Both the position numbers and the translations under genes were made by a program. Below the pieces are notes generated by a model. It saw only the letters and a list, made by a program, of their open reading frames with translations. It made no database searches and was not told where the DNA came from. Of a stretch of DNA of 64,000 nt, positions 26,957-36,410 are shown piece by piece; position 1 is the stretch's first letter, and each line of letters begins with the position of its first letter. The DNA is from Pseudolactococcus plantarum. GTDB taxonomy: Bacteria; Bacillota; Bacilli; Lactobacillales; Streptococcaceae. Where the stretch lies: positions 1 through 64,000 of the forward strand of contig NZ_JXJX01000004.1 in NCBI RefSeq assembly GCF_002441715.1, in the 5' to 3' direction.

Positions 26957-28057
26957 TTACAACATTTTCCATTTCAAGTAGGCATCTATGAAACCATCTA
27001 AGTCTCCATCCATGACATTATCAATTTGGCTTGTTTCATAATTTGAGCGTGTATCCTTGACCAACTGATATGGCATAAAAACATATGAGCGGATCTGAGA
27101 GCCCCATGAAATATCAGCTTGATCACCTTTGAGTTCATCTACTTCGGCTTGTTTTTTGTCTACTTCTAACTGATAAAGTTTTGATTTTAGCATTTTCATG
27201 GCTAAATCTTTATTGCCATACTGTGTTCTGTCCATAGTAGAAGATACAACGATACCAGTAGGTAAATGTGTCAGTCTAACACCAGTTGAGACTTTATTGA
27301 CATTTTGTCCACCAGCACCGCCGGAACGAAACGTATCCATTTTAACGTCAGCATCTCGAACTTCAACTTCTATAGAATCATCTAATTCTGGCATAACATC
27401 TACAGAGGTAAATGATGTATGTCTGCGATTTTGAGAATCAAAAGGTGAAACCCGTACTAAACGATGTACACCTTTTTCAGAGCGCAGAAAACCATACGCA
27501 TTTTTTCCAGTAAATTTAAGCGTAGCAGATTTAAGACCAGCGACATCACCGTCTTGATAATCTACTACCTCAACTTTAAAGTTATGCGCATTTCCCCAAC
27601 GTTCATACATTCGCATGAGCATACTACCCCAGTCTTGTGACTCTGTACCACCAGAACCTGGATGTATCTCTAATAGTGCATTAAAATGATCATAAGGTTG
27701 ATTTAAGAGCATCTCAAGTTCATAAGCTTGCATCTTAGCATCTAGTTTATCAAGCTCTAAACTTAACTCCTCACGCATCTCATCGTCATCATCTTCTGCT
27801 AACATTTCAAGCATGACCTCTTGATCTTCAAGCATGGCCTGCATCTCCATAAATGTATCATACTTAGCTTTTAGCTGGTTAGACTGTTCAACTACTTTTT
27901 GTGCAGCGATATTATCATCCCAAAAACTAGGATCTGACATATCATTATCAAGTAGAGCGATTTCTTCTTCTAAGCGATCCAAATCAAGATTATCTCGAAA
28001 TGAAGCGATTTTTTCAGTACTTTGGGCAATTTTATTGCGAATTTCACTAATTTCCAT
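26957..28057 (-). CDS. prfB: Peptide chain release factor 2 (RF2)
   Basis: RF2 recognises UGA and UAA stop codons and releases the peptide. The protein has 366 residues from ATG 28057, with the stop-recognition tripeptide SPF in VSPFDSQ and the catalytic GGQ in SGGAGGQN. An alternative ATG six codons upstream overlaps queG. In many bacteria prfB needs a +1 frameshift near codon 25; here the corresponding region (NLDLDRL) is read in one frame with no UGA, so that autoregulation is absent. The gene starts immediately after queG and lacks a clear ribosome-binding site, suggesting coupling. Confidence 0.95.
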   Translation of the reverse strand: MEISEIRNKIAQSTEKIASFRDNLDLDRLEEEIALLDNDMSDPSFWDDNIAAQKVVEQSNQLKAKYDTFMEMQAMLEDQEVMLEMLAEDDDDEMREELSLELDKLDAKMQAYELEMLLNQPYDHFNALLEIHPGSGGTESQDWGSMLMRMYERWGNAHNFKVEVVDYQDGDVAGLKSATLKFTGKNAYGFLRSEKGVHRLVRVSPFDSQNRRHTSFTSVDVMPELDDSIEVEVRDADVKMDTFRSGGAGGQNVNKVSTGVRLTHLPTGIVVSSTMDRTQYGNKDLAMKMLKSKLYQLEVDKKQAEVDELKGDQADISWGSQIRSYVFMPYQLVKDTRSNYETSQIDNVMDGDLDGFIDAYLKWKML

Positions 28058-28058
28058 A

Positions 28059-29135
28059 TTATTTAAGTTTACCATGTTTATGTCTTTTTTTCAAAGGACG
28101 ATTCTGTTTATCACGACGAGACAATTTCTCTAATGCCCATTGTGCAGCTTCTTGGTGCACGGCATTTTGAGGATTAGCAGCAATTTCCTCTAATAAAGGA
28201 ATAGCTGTTTTATCATTTAGATTAGCTAATACATAGATGGCGTTACGTTGCAAGACATTTTTCCCACGCCAAGATCCTGCAATTTCACCAAACTTTTCCT
28301 TAAATTCCTTGTTAGTGAGTCTGATAAAAGGCTGTAATTCTGGATAGGCTAATTCTGGATCAATAGGTGTCTGAGGGGTATTTTCTATCCCCTTGTTATA
28401 AGGACAAACAATTTGACAGATATCACAACCATACAAAATCGATTTTGTTTTTATTCTAAATTCTTCATCGATCATCCCTGTTGTCTGCGTCTGAAAACTT
28501 AAACAACGTTTGGCATTCATCGTTGTATCACCGTTTAGTGCTTCAGTAGGACAAAATGTCACACATCGATCACAATCCCCGCAGCCATAATCCACCGGCT
28601 CATCAGGTTCAATATCAAGATTGGTGATCAACTCACCTAAAAACATGTAAGAGCCAAATTCTTTAGAAATGACCAGACCACTCTTGCCGATAAAGCCAAT
28701 GCCAGCGCGTCTGGCTACTGCAGTATCCACTAATGCGCCTGTATCTACCATCGCTTTGTGGTCAAACTCATCCGTTAATTCTGAGATACCTTGCGCTAAT
28801 TTCGACATCTTCTCCGTTAGGATATCATGATAGTCAATCCCCCAACTAGACGGAGAAAACTTACCTCTTTTATAAGTTGATTTTTTCGGCATATCAGGTA
28901 ACTTATTTGGATAGGCAACAGCTATAGAGATGATGGTTTTTGCATTATCTAGTAATAACTTAGGCGTCACGCGCTCATCAATATTTTTATGCTCAAATCC
29001 AGAGTTTGTCCCATCTTCTTGAGATTGGATCAAAGATGCTTTGAGATAGTCAAAATTATCCGCAGTTGTAAAGCCAATCTTTGAAATGCCTACCGATTTA
29101 GCAATCGAGATGATTTGTTGTTTCAAGTCAGTCAT
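28059..29135 (-). CDS. queG: Epoxyqueuosine reductase QueG
   Basis: QueG performs the last step of queuosine synthesis in tRNA, reducing epoxyqueuosine with cobalamin and two [4Fe-4S] clusters. The ferredoxin-like ligands appear as [15 protein letters not shown] and later [11 protein letters not shown], and a C-terminal HEAT-like region follows ([25 protein letters not shown]). The start was set at ATG 29135 because an extended -10 (TGT-TATAAT) ends exactly 6 nt before it, predicting a leaderless mRNA; the longer frame would begin upstream of that -10. It precedes prfB directly. Confidence 0.92.
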   Translation of the reverse strand: MTDLKQQIISIAKSVGISKIGFTTADNFDYLKASLIQSQEDGTNSGFEHKNIDERVTPKLLLDNAKTIISIAVAYPNKLPDMPKKSTYKRGKFSPSSWGIDYHDILTEKMSKLAQGISELTDEFDHKAMVDTGALVDTAVARRAGIGFIGKSGLVISKEFGSYMFLGELITNLDIEPDEPVDYGCGDCDRCVTFCPTEALNGDTTMNAKRCLSFQTQTTGMIDEEFRIKTKSILYGCDICQIVCPYNKGIENTPQTPIDPELAYPELQPFIRLTNKEFKEKFGEIAGSWRGKNVLQRNAIYVLANLNDKTAIPLLEEIAANPQNAVHQEAAQWALEKLSRRDKQNRPLKKRHKHGKLK

Positions 29136-29150
29136 ACTCTCATTATAACA
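29136..29150 (-). promoter_or_regulatory. Extended -10 promoter giving a leaderless queG mRNA
   Basis: On the minus strand TGT-TATAAT is followed by GAGAGT and then the ATG at 29135. GAGAG could be a weak ribosome-binding site only if transcription began further upstream. Confidence 0.65.
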
Positions 29151-29321
29151 CATAGGTGTATGCTATATCATACACTACAGTTGAATATGTTATCACTTTT
29201 TTCATCTATTTGATTCATTACATAATAACAAAAAATACATTAAAAAACCACCAGTTCAAAAACTTGATAGTCTTTACTTTTTATACACCTGACAACTCTC
29301 ATATATATCGCTAGCAATACT

Positions 29322-30356
29322 TCACTTTTCATCCCAACCTATTAGCGTTATTTTCCCTACTGTATGACCAGATTCTATATCTGCATGGGCTTGACGCATA
29401 GTTTGCGCATTAATAGGTGAATACGTTTTTTGCGTGATAACTTGTAATTTGTCTGCTTGGTATAAGTCAGACAAGTGTGTCAAAATCCCATGTTGGGTAA
29501 CCATCTCATCTGTTTGATAGTAAGATTTACTAAACATCCACTCCCAAGAAAAACTCGCACGTTTGCGTTTTAATAGCTGCAAATCGATTGGGTTTTTATT
29601 TTCACCTATGGCCACGATATGACCATCTGGCTTAATCAACTCAGATATAGCTTGAAAATGTAGATCCAAGCTATTCAAATTCAGACAAAAATCTACATAT
29701 TGATACCCTAGATCTCGAACTTGACGGACAACATCTTGGTGGTGATCAATAATATGATCAGCACCAAGTTGCTTAACCCACGAAATTGATGCAGGCTTTG
29801 AGGCAGTCGCAATAATAGTCAAACCAGCTAGTTTGGCTAGCTGTATGGCAATAGACCCTACTCCACCCGCACCATTAATAATCAATAATACTTTGCCATC
29901 ATTTCTCTTTAGTGGTAGCCTCATTTGTTCAAACAAAGCCTCATATGCTGTAAGACCTACCAAAGGGATAGCTGCAGCTTGTGAGGGTGATAAATTACTC
30001 GGTGCGAGTCCGACCAGTCTCTCATCAATGACTTGTTGTGCTGCATTACTACCTGATTTTGTAAAATCTCCTGCATACCACACACGATCACCGATATCAA
30101 ATAACCTAACTTCATCTCCTTTGCCGATAACTCGACCAACAGCATCCCAGCCAATTATTTTAGGTGATAATGATGCGTCGTCTTGACCATCTCTACGAAC
30201 AAAAGTATCAACAGGATTAACTGAAATGCCGTCTATCTCAACTAACAGTTCATGATCTTTAGCTACTGGTTGATCAATTTCGATATCTATAAAACTGTCT
30301 TTTTCTGTAATCGGAAGATGTTTCATAAATCCAACTGCTTTAATTTTCTTTGTCAT
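29322..30356 (-). CDS. Zinc-type alcohol dehydrogenase-like oxidoreductase
   Basis: This 344-residue protein is a medium-chain dehydrogenase/reductase of the quinone oxidoreductase-like branch. The nucleotide-binding motif GAGGVGSIAIQLAKLAG lies near residues 160-176, and the N-terminal GroES-like domain has SVNPVDTFVRR and GWDAVGRV. The cysteine ligands for structural and catalytic zinc are missing, so an NADPH-dependent reductase is more likely than an alcohol dehydrogenase. It is divergent from a decayed HxlR regulator gene, a common pairing. AGGGGG precedes the ATG. Confidence 0.85.
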   Translation of the reverse strand: MTKKIKAVGFMKHLPITEKDSFIDIEIDQPVAKDHELLVEIDGISVNPVDTFVRRDGQDDASLSPKIIGWDAVGRVIGKGDEVRLFDIGDRVWYAGDFTKSGSNAAQQVIDERLVGLAPSNLSPSQAAAIPLVGLTAYEALFEQMRLPLKRNDGKVLLIINGAGGVGSIAIQLAKLAGLTIIATASKPASISWVKQLGADHIIDHHQDVVRQVRDLGYQYVDFCLNLNSLDLHFQAISELIKPDGHIVAIGENKNPIDLQLLKRKRASFSWEWMFSKSYYQTDEMVTQHGILTHLSDLYQADKLQVITQKTYSPINAQTMRQAHADIESGHTVGKITLIGWDEK

Positions 30357-30529
30357 ATCATTTGCCCCCTAATACCATTCATTATATACTTAATTAGCAT
30401 AATGTAAATAAGTGAATTTTAATTCACCTAGTATGCACTAACAAACTTAACCGAACATTTTTTATTTTTCTAAGCAGACTAACATACATAGACAATTATA
30501 TGCTTGCGATTTAGGTTGTCCAGTAAAAA

Positions 30530-30871
30530 TATGTTACAATTTATCGCAGGTAAATGCAAAAAGTGTCATCCTTTATCACTTATTACAAGATCGAGTACTC
30601 CGCTTTTTCAGAACTTCAAACAAAATTACCTTACGGTTCAAAGCGCATGCTTACTAAACAAGTAGCAGAACTAGAAACTGACGTTATCTTTATCAAACAT
30701 CGGTATGTCACTGTTCCTGTAAAAAGTGATGATTGACTTTCAAAAATTGGGCTAAGTCTGTCGCCAGTCATCGATGCGATGGTGGTGTGGGGAGAAGCTT
30801 ATATAGATGCGTTAGCTACTCAAGATAAACAAGCTATCAAGCCTTTACGATGCTCAATAGTGGACTATTGA
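30530..30871 (+). pseudogene. Degraded HxlR-family regulator
   Basis: Pieces of an HxlR winged-helix regulator can be read in order but in different frames. IAGKC appears first, then VILYHLLQDRVLRF in another frame (from about 30567), then FSELQTKLPYGSKRMLTKQVAELE in a third. This ends at a UGA near 30734, after which LSLSPVIDAMVVWGEAY continues in frame. A working HxlR protein would join these as GGKWK, the recognition helix and the VWGEAY tail. Two frameshifts and one internal stop therefore inactivate it. It probably once controlled the divergent oxidoreductase gene. Confidence 0.8.
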
Positions 30872-31477
30872 GCTAGCAGGCAATCCAAAAAATAAAATTG
30901 CAATACTCATCCCAATAAAGAAAAGATCAAAAATAACTAAAATGGAAATTGTGACGATTTTACCAACCTTGTTATAAGGATTAATGCTCACACCAATCCC
31001 CAAAGTTCGTGGTACCCAAAATGGAGCATCTGGCATACCGTCATATTGTTGATATGCAATTTTAGTGAACCCAATCGATACATGTAGGATGATGATACAT
31101 AATAGTAAAGTTATCACTGTGATGCACTTGAATAACATCGCGTTATGCATTACTAATGGCATCACAACTACAGCAATCAATAACATGAGTACAAGTAATA
31201 TAGTAAGTACTACAGCGTACTGCTTGTTCGCCTTTTTTGTATTAATGAGCTCATAATCTTTCTTGACTTGTTTCATAAACTGTTCATCTCCTTTAATCAT
31301 ATCAAGTGAAAAGTCATAATAGATACTCAATGTGATTAGCATAGGAATATCAGGGAAATTTTTTCCGTTTTCCCAATTTGACAAGGACTGCCTAGAAATA
31401 TAGAGAGCATCCGCAACTTTTTGTTGGGTCTCTCCTTTTTTCTTACGCTCCGTTACTAAAATAGTGGCCAGCTCCAT
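30854..31477 (-). CDS. XRE-type regulator with membrane C-terminus
   Basis: This 207-residue protein has an N-terminal Cro/C1-type helix-turn-helix (GETQQKVADALYISRQSLSNWENGK near residues 15-39) and three or four C-terminal membrane segments (about 85-112, 115-135, 172-198). Such membrane-anchored XRE proteins are common in lactic acid bacteria, and their signals are unknown. It ends by overlapping the tail of the HxlR pseudogene on the other strand. AAGGAGA precedes the ATG. No obvious target operon lies beside it. Confidence 0.8.
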   Translation of the reverse strand: MELATILVTERKKKGETQQKVADALYISRQSLSNWENGKNFPDIPMLITLSIYYDFSLDMIKGDEQFMKQVKKDYELINTKKANKQYAVVLTILLVLMLLIAVVVMPLVMHNAMLFKCITVITLLLCIIILHVSIGFTKIAYQQYDGMPDAPFWVPRTLGIGVSINPYNKVGKIVTISILVIFDLFFIGMSIAILFFGLPASSIVHY

Positions 31478-31706
31478 GTTTTCTCCTTTCTTACCCCATT
31501 ATCTTATATTAAAAGTTTATTAAAGTCTAGCAAATATCTCTTGCATGCTGGTATAAGTGGATTTATCAGGCAGCTGTCAACTAACTTGACACTTATCGTA
31601 AACTGTTTAGCTTACTTTCATAGCCACTTTGGTCTGCTTCAATCTGCTGTCTATCAATCAGTTAATGTCATAAAAGACAAGTCATGACACAATCATCATA
31701 ACCCTA

Positions 31707-31721
31707 TGCTATAATAATGTC
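31707..31721 (+). promoter_or_regulatory. Extended -10 promoter giving a leaderless phosphoesterase mRNA
   Basis: TGC-TATAAT is followed by AATGTC and then the ATG at 31722. No ribosome-binding site is present. Confidence 0.65.
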
Positions 31722-32588
31722 ATGAAAACCTTAGCCATATTATCTGATTTACATCTAGATGTGAATCAATTTGATGCAAAATATGAAGCCATTTTAATCC
31801 AAACATTGTTAGCTGAGTCGATAACAGATGTCCATATTGCAGGCGATATTTCAAATCATTTCGAAGAGATTTCTAAACCATTTTTGACGCGTCTCTCGCG
31901 TTATTTTACAGTATCTTACAATCTTGGCAATCATGATATGTTAGGCATGACAGCAGATGATATCGTAACACACGATTTTAAAATGAGACCAATAGGCAGC
32001 AAACACTTATTAAGCTTTGCAGGATGGTATGACTATTCTTTCACACCAGATACGAGTTATCAGCAAAACTTACGCACCAAAAATACACTTTGGTTTGACC
32101 GAAAAATAAAACGAGGATTAGACGATCCTAGCCTGACGCAACAAAGTTTATCCCAGCTGAATGATGTTTTAACAGCATTAACTTCAGCCGAAAAAGAAAC
32201 GCTCATCATCGCAATGCACTTTGTCCCTGAACAGGCTTTTTTGATGAACCATCCTAAGTTTGTAAAGTTTAATGCTTTTTTAGGCTCGCAACGTTTCCAT
32301 GAGCTCTTTCTAGCACATGGCATAAAAGATGTTGTCTTCGGTCACCATCATCGCTCATTTGACCGATATGTTGATGGCATTCATTATCATTCGCATCCTC
32401 TTGGCTACAAACGTGAGTGGCTCATCACACATGACTATTTTCAAAAGTATCCAAAATACCAACATCTCAACTCTTATAACCTACATCGTCGCTATAATTT
32501 GATCAAACAAACTGATGAATTTGATCAGTATCTCCTTGACAACTTTTCAAATGAACTAAAAAAATCTCTAACAATTTTCACTCTCTAA
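31722..32588 (+). CDS. Metallophosphoesterase, calcineurin-like
   Basis: This 288-residue protein has the metal-binding motifs of calcineurin-like phosphoesterases: SDLHLD near residues 7-12, GDISN near 42, GNHD near 73, and a late cluster FGHHHRSFDR with HYHSHP near 207-225. These bind two divalent metals and hydrolyse phosphomono- or diesters. The substrate is unknown. It is monocistronic, cytoplasmic, and starts 6 nt after an extended -10 box, so it is predicted to be leaderless. Confidence 0.88.
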   Translation: MKTLAILSDLHLDVNQFDAKYEAILIQTLLAESITDVHIAGDISNHFEEISKPFLTRLSRYFTVSYNLGNHDMLGMTADDIVTHDFKMRPIGSKHLLSFAGWYDYSFTPDTSYQQNLRTKNTLWFDRKIKRGLDDPSLTQQSLSQLNDVLTALTSAEKETLIIAMHFVPEQAFLMNHPKFVKFNAFLGSQRFHELFLAHGIKDVVFGHHHRSFDRYVDGIHYHSHPLGYKREWLITHDYFQKYPKYQHLNSYNLHRRYNLIKQTDEFDQYLLDNFSNELKKSLTIFTL

Positions 32589-32673
32589 CATTTTTGAATT
32601 TCCAAGTCTGACATTTTTCAATAAAAGTGGTATAATACTTCTTGAGAACTTTGATTGTTAGAAAGTTGGTAGG

Positions 32674-33204
32674 ATGATGAAAATCCCCAAAGAAGGCGAC
32701 TTTATTACGATTCAAAGCTATAAACACGACGGAAGCTTGCATCGTACTTGGCGTGATACGATGGTGCTAAAGACAAACGAAAACTCGATTATTGGCGTAA
32801 ACGACCACACACTTGTGACTGAAAGTGATGGTAGACGCTGGGTGACCCGCGAACCTGCTATTGTTTATTTTCATAAGAAATTTTGGTTCAATATTATCGC
32901 TATGATTCGCGAAAATGGTGTGAGCTACTACTGTAACTTAGCTAGCCCTTACTTGCTTGATAATGAAGCATTAAAATACATTGATTATGATCTTGATATC
33001 AAAGTCTTTGCTGACGGTGAAAAAAAATTGCTAGATGTCGAAGAATATGAAAGACATAAACGGCAAATGTCTTATCCAGATGATATTGATTTTATCTTAA
33101 AAGAGAATGTCAAGATTTTAGTTGATTGGATTAATGAGGGTAAAGGACCATTTTCTAAAGAGTACGTTGCTATTTGGTACGATCGCTATCGGCAATTAAA
33201 ATAA
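32674..33204 (+). CDS. DUF402 nucleoside tri-/diphosphatase (Ntdp-like)
   Basis: This 176-residue protein resembles the DUF402/UPF0374 family, whose members (YgaC, Ntdp) hydrolyse nucleoside tri- and diphosphates. Family features include the opening [26 protein letters not shown], the tract [33 protein letters not shown], and the C-terminal [23 protein letters not shown] 32674 and 32677 are both possible; AGAAAG and GGTAGG lie upstream. A promoter with TGG-TATAAT lies near 32630, leaving a leader of about 35-40 nt, so this gene is not leaderless. Confidence 0.83.
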   Translation: MMKIPKEGDFITIQSYKHDGSLHRTWRDTMVLKTNENSIIGVNDHTLVTESDGRRWVTREPAIVYFHKKFWFNIIAMIRENGVSYYCNLASPYLLDNEALKYIDYDLDIKVFADGEKKLLDVEEYERHKRQMSYPDDIDFILKENVKILVDWINEGKGPFSKEYVAIWYDRYRQLK

Positions 33205-33240
33205 GACTCAGATGACTGATGTCTTTTTTATTATCTTAAA

Positions 33241-33287
33241 AACCATAAAAACAGTCAGAAAATTAATTTCTGACTGTTTTTATGGTT
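33241..33287. terminator. Perfect 21-bp hairpin between Ntdp and scrK genes
   Basis: The arms at 33241-33261 and 33267-33287 are perfect inverted copies around loop ATTAA. T-runs lie inside the stem; it can serve both convergent genes and touches the scrK stop codon. Confidence 0.8.
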
Positions 33288-34167
33288 ATCTATTGATTTC
33301 ATACTGACGTTTTGCTAAGGCAAAGTTACCTACAGTTGCTGAAGCGTTGTTTTCAATTGATGGTATTTGCAGATACTGTGTTAAATCAGGTACTGGTACA
33401 TAATCATTGAGTAGTTCAGAAAATTGCTTACGTACACGATTCATCATGTGTTCTTGCGCCATAACACCGCCTCCGAAAATAATCTTTTCAGGTCTTAGTG
33501 TTAAAGTCGCTGAAACAGCGGCTTGCGCAATATAGTAAGCTTGGATGTCCCATACATTTGACTCTAGACTGATATGTTCACCACGAACACCTGTACGCGC
33601 TTCAAGTGATGGACCAGCTGCCACACCTTCTAAACAGTCACCATGAAACGGACAACTCCCTGCAAAATCAAGATCTTCAGGATGACGTTTCACAAACATA
33701 TGTCCCATCTCAGCATGTGATGTACCACCAATAAACGTATCACCTTGGATAGCACCAGCGCCGATACCTGTCCCAATTGTGAAGTAAACAAGACTGTTAA
33801 GTGAAGGAGCTAGTATTTTTTCACCAAAAGCTGATGAATTAACATCGGTCGTAAAGAACATAGGCAGATTCAATTGTGCTTTCAAAAAGCCAATCATATC
33901 GAAATTTCCCCAGTTAGGTTTAGGCGTCGTCGTCACAAATCCATATGTATCAGAATTGATATCAACATCAATTGGGCCGAAACTCCCAACTGCTATCGCA
34001 ACAAGAGATCCTTCAAATTGCTTAAAGAAATCAACTGCTTTTTGTAACGTTTCTTCTGGTTTATCTGTTGGAAACGTTGCACTTTCAAGAATCATCAAAG
34101 ACTCATTACCAACTGCACATACGAACTTCGTGCCACCTGCTTCTATACTACCAAATAATTTACTCAT
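33286..34167 (-). CDS. scrK: Fructokinase ScrK (ROK family)
   Basis: ScrK phosphorylates the fructose released when sucrose-6-phosphate is cut. This 293-residue ROK kinase has the ATP motif GGTKFVCAVG near residues 8-17, the catalytic TDVNSSAFGE, and the zinc site GHMFVKRHPEDLDFAGSCPFHGDCLEG in the GHxxxxRHpeD-CxxHgdC form. The start is ATG 34167, with AAAAGGA a few bases before it; a longer frame to 34218 has no support. It lies downstream of scrA on the same strand. Confidence 0.93.
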   Translation of the reverse strand: MSKLFGSIEAGGTKFVCAVGNESLMILESATFPTDKPEETLQKAVDFFKQFEGSLVAIAVGSFGPIDVDINSDTYGFVTTTPKPNWGNFDMIGFLKAQLNLPMFFTTDVNSSAFGEKILAPSLNSLVYFTIGTGIGAGAIQGDTFIGGTSHAEMGHMFVKRHPEDLDFAGSCPFHGDCLEGVAAGPSLEARTGVRGEHISLESNVWDIQAYYIAQAAVSATLTLRPEKIIFGGGVMAQEHMMNRVRKQFSELLNDYVPVPDLTQYLQIPSIENNASATVGNFALAKRQYEINR

Positions 34168-34286
34168 TTTTCCTTTTGAGCTGTTTAACAACTCATCCCT
34201 TCTATTACTGTAACACATTACGTCTAGTGTATCATAACTTGAAAAAAATAACCGCTTTATTTGGTTATTTTTTCCAGAATATTTTT

Positions 34287-36239
34287 TTATGCGTTCTCGC
34301 CAGTTGGTGCAGTTGTACCGATAATTGTTTGACCAACGACTACATCTTGATTATCAATACCTTGTACTTGTGCAAAAGATGTCGTGTTAGTGACAATGAC
34401 CATAACAGTTGCTTCATAGCCTCTGTCTTTGATTTTTTGAATATCAAATGTACCCAATAAGTCACCTTTTTTCACAACTTGTCCTTGATTAACACTTGTT
34501 TCAAAGCCATCACCGTCCATTTGAACTGTATCAATCCCAATATGAAGTAATACTTCAGCACCTTTATTCGTTAATAGACCATAGGCATGCTTACTGTTGT
34601 TTGTGACAGTTAATGTACCATCAGCTGGTGCATAAATCTTACCTACTGTTGGTTCTATCGCTATACCATTTCCCATCAATCCTGATGAAAATACTGGGTC
34701 TTTTGTTTCTGAAAGTTGGATAGCTGCTCCTGCAACTGGTGCAACTAATTCTTCATCTGAAATACCTGCATGTTCTTGAACAGTATTAATGTCTTGAGCT
34801 GTTGTATCTTGTGTTTCAGCATTAGCTGGAACAGCCATACGGTTTTTACCGTAAATATAAGTGACTACAAAGGCAAGCACAAAACTAATTAGGATACCTA
34901 CCATGAACATCATGTGGCTACCAGCTTTAATCGCAATAAATCCGATAACTCCAGCAGGGCCAAGTGATGCACCACGAACACCTAAGAATCCCATGAATGC
35001 TGATGCAATCCCTGCAGATCCTAAAGCGATAAAGAATGGGAATTTTAATTTTAAGTTGACCCCAAACATAGCAGGTTCAGTAATCCCTAACATCGCTGAG
35101 AATGCTGAAGATGATGCTAATGCTTTTTGTTTGTCATTTTTAGTTAAGAAGAAGATTGCAAATGTTGCTGCACCTTGTGCCACGTTAGCAGCAGCAGCAA
35201 TAGGGAAGATAAAATCGCCACCTGTTTTTGCAATATCTGCTAAGAGTGTTGTTTCAATAGCGGGGAAAGATTGGTGCAAACCAGTCAATACAATTGCTGA
35301 GTATACGCCACCAAAAATACCATAACCAAATCCACCAAGTGTATTAACTAACCAAACAAGACCATCTGTCATCCCATTAGAGACTGCTCTAAGGACTGGG
35401 CCAACAATTGCAAATGTTACGAATCCAGTAATGATGACTGCAAGCATTGGTGTAAAAGTGAAGTCGATAGCATTTTTTAAATGTTTGTGGAAGAATTTCT
35501 CAAGTGTTGCTAAAATCCAAGCAACCCCGATAACTGGTAAAACTTGACCTTGGTAACCAGCTTGTGCAATTTTAAATCCAAATACATCCCAATAAGGCAT
35601 TTTATGGCTAGCTAAAGCTTCTGCAACGCCATATCCATTTACTAAGCTGGGCATAACTAACATCATCCCTGCTGCAGCACCTAAATATGGATTACCACCA
35701 AAACGTTTTGTTGCAGAAAAACCAATCAAAATAGGTAAGAAAGCAAATGGTGCAGATGCCATTAGGTTGACGATTTCAGCAAACCCTTTAATACCTGGGT
35801 ACATCTCAACTACTGATTGAGGTCCAAAAAGTCCTGCACCTGTTAAGACATTGTTTAAGGCCATTAATAGACCACCTGCAACCAAGGCAGGAATTAGCGG
35901 TACAAAAATATCTGATAAGACTTTGATTAACTTCATCACTGGATTTGTTTCTTTACCAGCAACTTCTTTAAGCTCATCTTTTGATACTTCACCAACGCCA
36001 GTGATTGCAACTAATTCTTTATAAACAGTGTTAACATCACCAGGTCCAACAATAATTTGATACTGACCGTTCGCCTCAAAAGTACCTTTCAAATCTGGAT
36101 CATCATCCAAAGCTACTTGATCAATTTTTGCTGTATCTTTTACAACAAGTCGTAACCGTGTCGCACAATGTGCTGCTGCAACGAGGTTATCCTCACCAAG
36201 TGCTTTGGCAACTCGGTTTGCTACTTCTTTATGGTTCAT
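34287..36239 (-). CDS. scrA: Sucrose-specific PTS enzyme IIBCA (ScrA)
   Basis: This 650-residue transporter has EIIB (residues 1-85, phosphorylated Cys25 in AAHCATRLR), a ten-helix EIIC (about 100-465) and EIIA (about 500-650, His566 in LLHIGID). It imports sucrose and yields sucrose-6-phosphate. The start is ATG 36239, with GGAGG just upstream; an earlier ATG four codons up is an alternative. Helices and the [13 protein letters not shown] motif fit the sucrose/beta-glucoside class. It is divergent from scrB across a region with two LacI-type operators and a cre. Confidence 0.93.
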   Translation of the reverse strand: MNHKEVANRVAKALGEDNLVAAAHCATRLRLVVKDTAKIDQVALDDDPDLKGTFEANGQYQIIVGPGDVNTVYKELVAITGVGEVSKDELKEVAGKETNPVMKLIKVLSDIFVPLIPALVAGGLLMALNNVLTGAGLFGPQSVVEMYPGIKGFAEIVNLMASAPFAFLPILIGFSATKRFGGNPYLGAAAGMMLVMPSLVNGYGVAEALASHKMPYWDVFGFKIAQAGYQGQVLPVIGVAWILATLEKFFHKHLKNAIDFTFTPMLAVIITGFVTFAIVGPVLRAVSNGMTDGLVWLVNTLGGFGYGIFGGVYSAIVLTGLHQSFPAIETTLLADIAKTGGDFIFPIAAAANVAQGAATFAIFFLTKNDKQKALASSSAFSAMLGITEPAMFGVNLKLKFPFFIALGSAGIASAFMGFLGVRGASLGPAGVIGFIAIKAGSHMMFMVGILISFVLAFVVTYIYGKNRMAVPANAETQDTTAQDINTVQEHAGISDEELVAPVAGAAIQLSETKDPVFSSGLMGNGIAIEPTVGKIYAPADGTLTVTNNSKHAYGLLTNKGAEVLLHIGIDTVQMDGDGFETSVNQGQVVKKGDLLGTFDIQKIKDRGYEATVMVIVTNTTSFAQVQGIDNQDVVVGQTIIGTTAPTGENA

Positions 36240-36310
36240 AAGCTCCTCCATCTAATCCTCAATATTTGAGTCTTAACGCTAATAAAATAATTTCGTTTCG
36301 ATATCTATTA

Positions 36311-36327
36311 TTGTCAAACGTTTGATA
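36311..36327. promoter_or_regulatory. LacI-type operator O1 in the scrA-scrB gap
   Basis: The core TCAAACGTTTGA (36314-36325) is a perfect palindrome, extended to TTGTCAAACGTTTGATA. It matches operators described for sucrose repressors of the ScrR type. Confidence 0.7.
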
Positions 36328-36344
36328 CCGTTTACATTTTTTAT

Positions 36345-36358
36345 TATAACCGCTTTCA
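36345..36358. promoter_or_regulatory. cre site between scrA and scrB
   Basis: On the minus strand TGAAAGCGGTTATA fits the CcpA consensus with one mismatch. It lies between the two ScrR-type operators, suggesting catabolite control of both genes. Confidence 0.65.
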
Positions 36359-36364
36359 TTATCG

Positions 36365-36382
36365 TTGTCAAGCGTTTGACAA
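36365..36382. promoter_or_regulatory. LacI-type operator O2 overlapping the scrB -35 box
   Basis: TTGTCAAGCGTTTGACAA is a near-perfect palindrome that covers the scrB -35 hexamer TTGACA, so a bound repressor would block RNA polymerase. Confidence 0.75.
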
Positions 36383-36410
36383 TATTTTTTTTTTGATTTA
36401 TAATTTGGAT
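36376..36410 (+). promoter_or_regulatory. Consensus promoter giving a leaderless scrB mRNA
   Basis: A perfect TTGACA and TATAAT pair, 17 bp apart, ends 6 nt (TTGGAT) before the ATG at 36411. Transcription should begin at the start codon. Confidence 0.75.
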
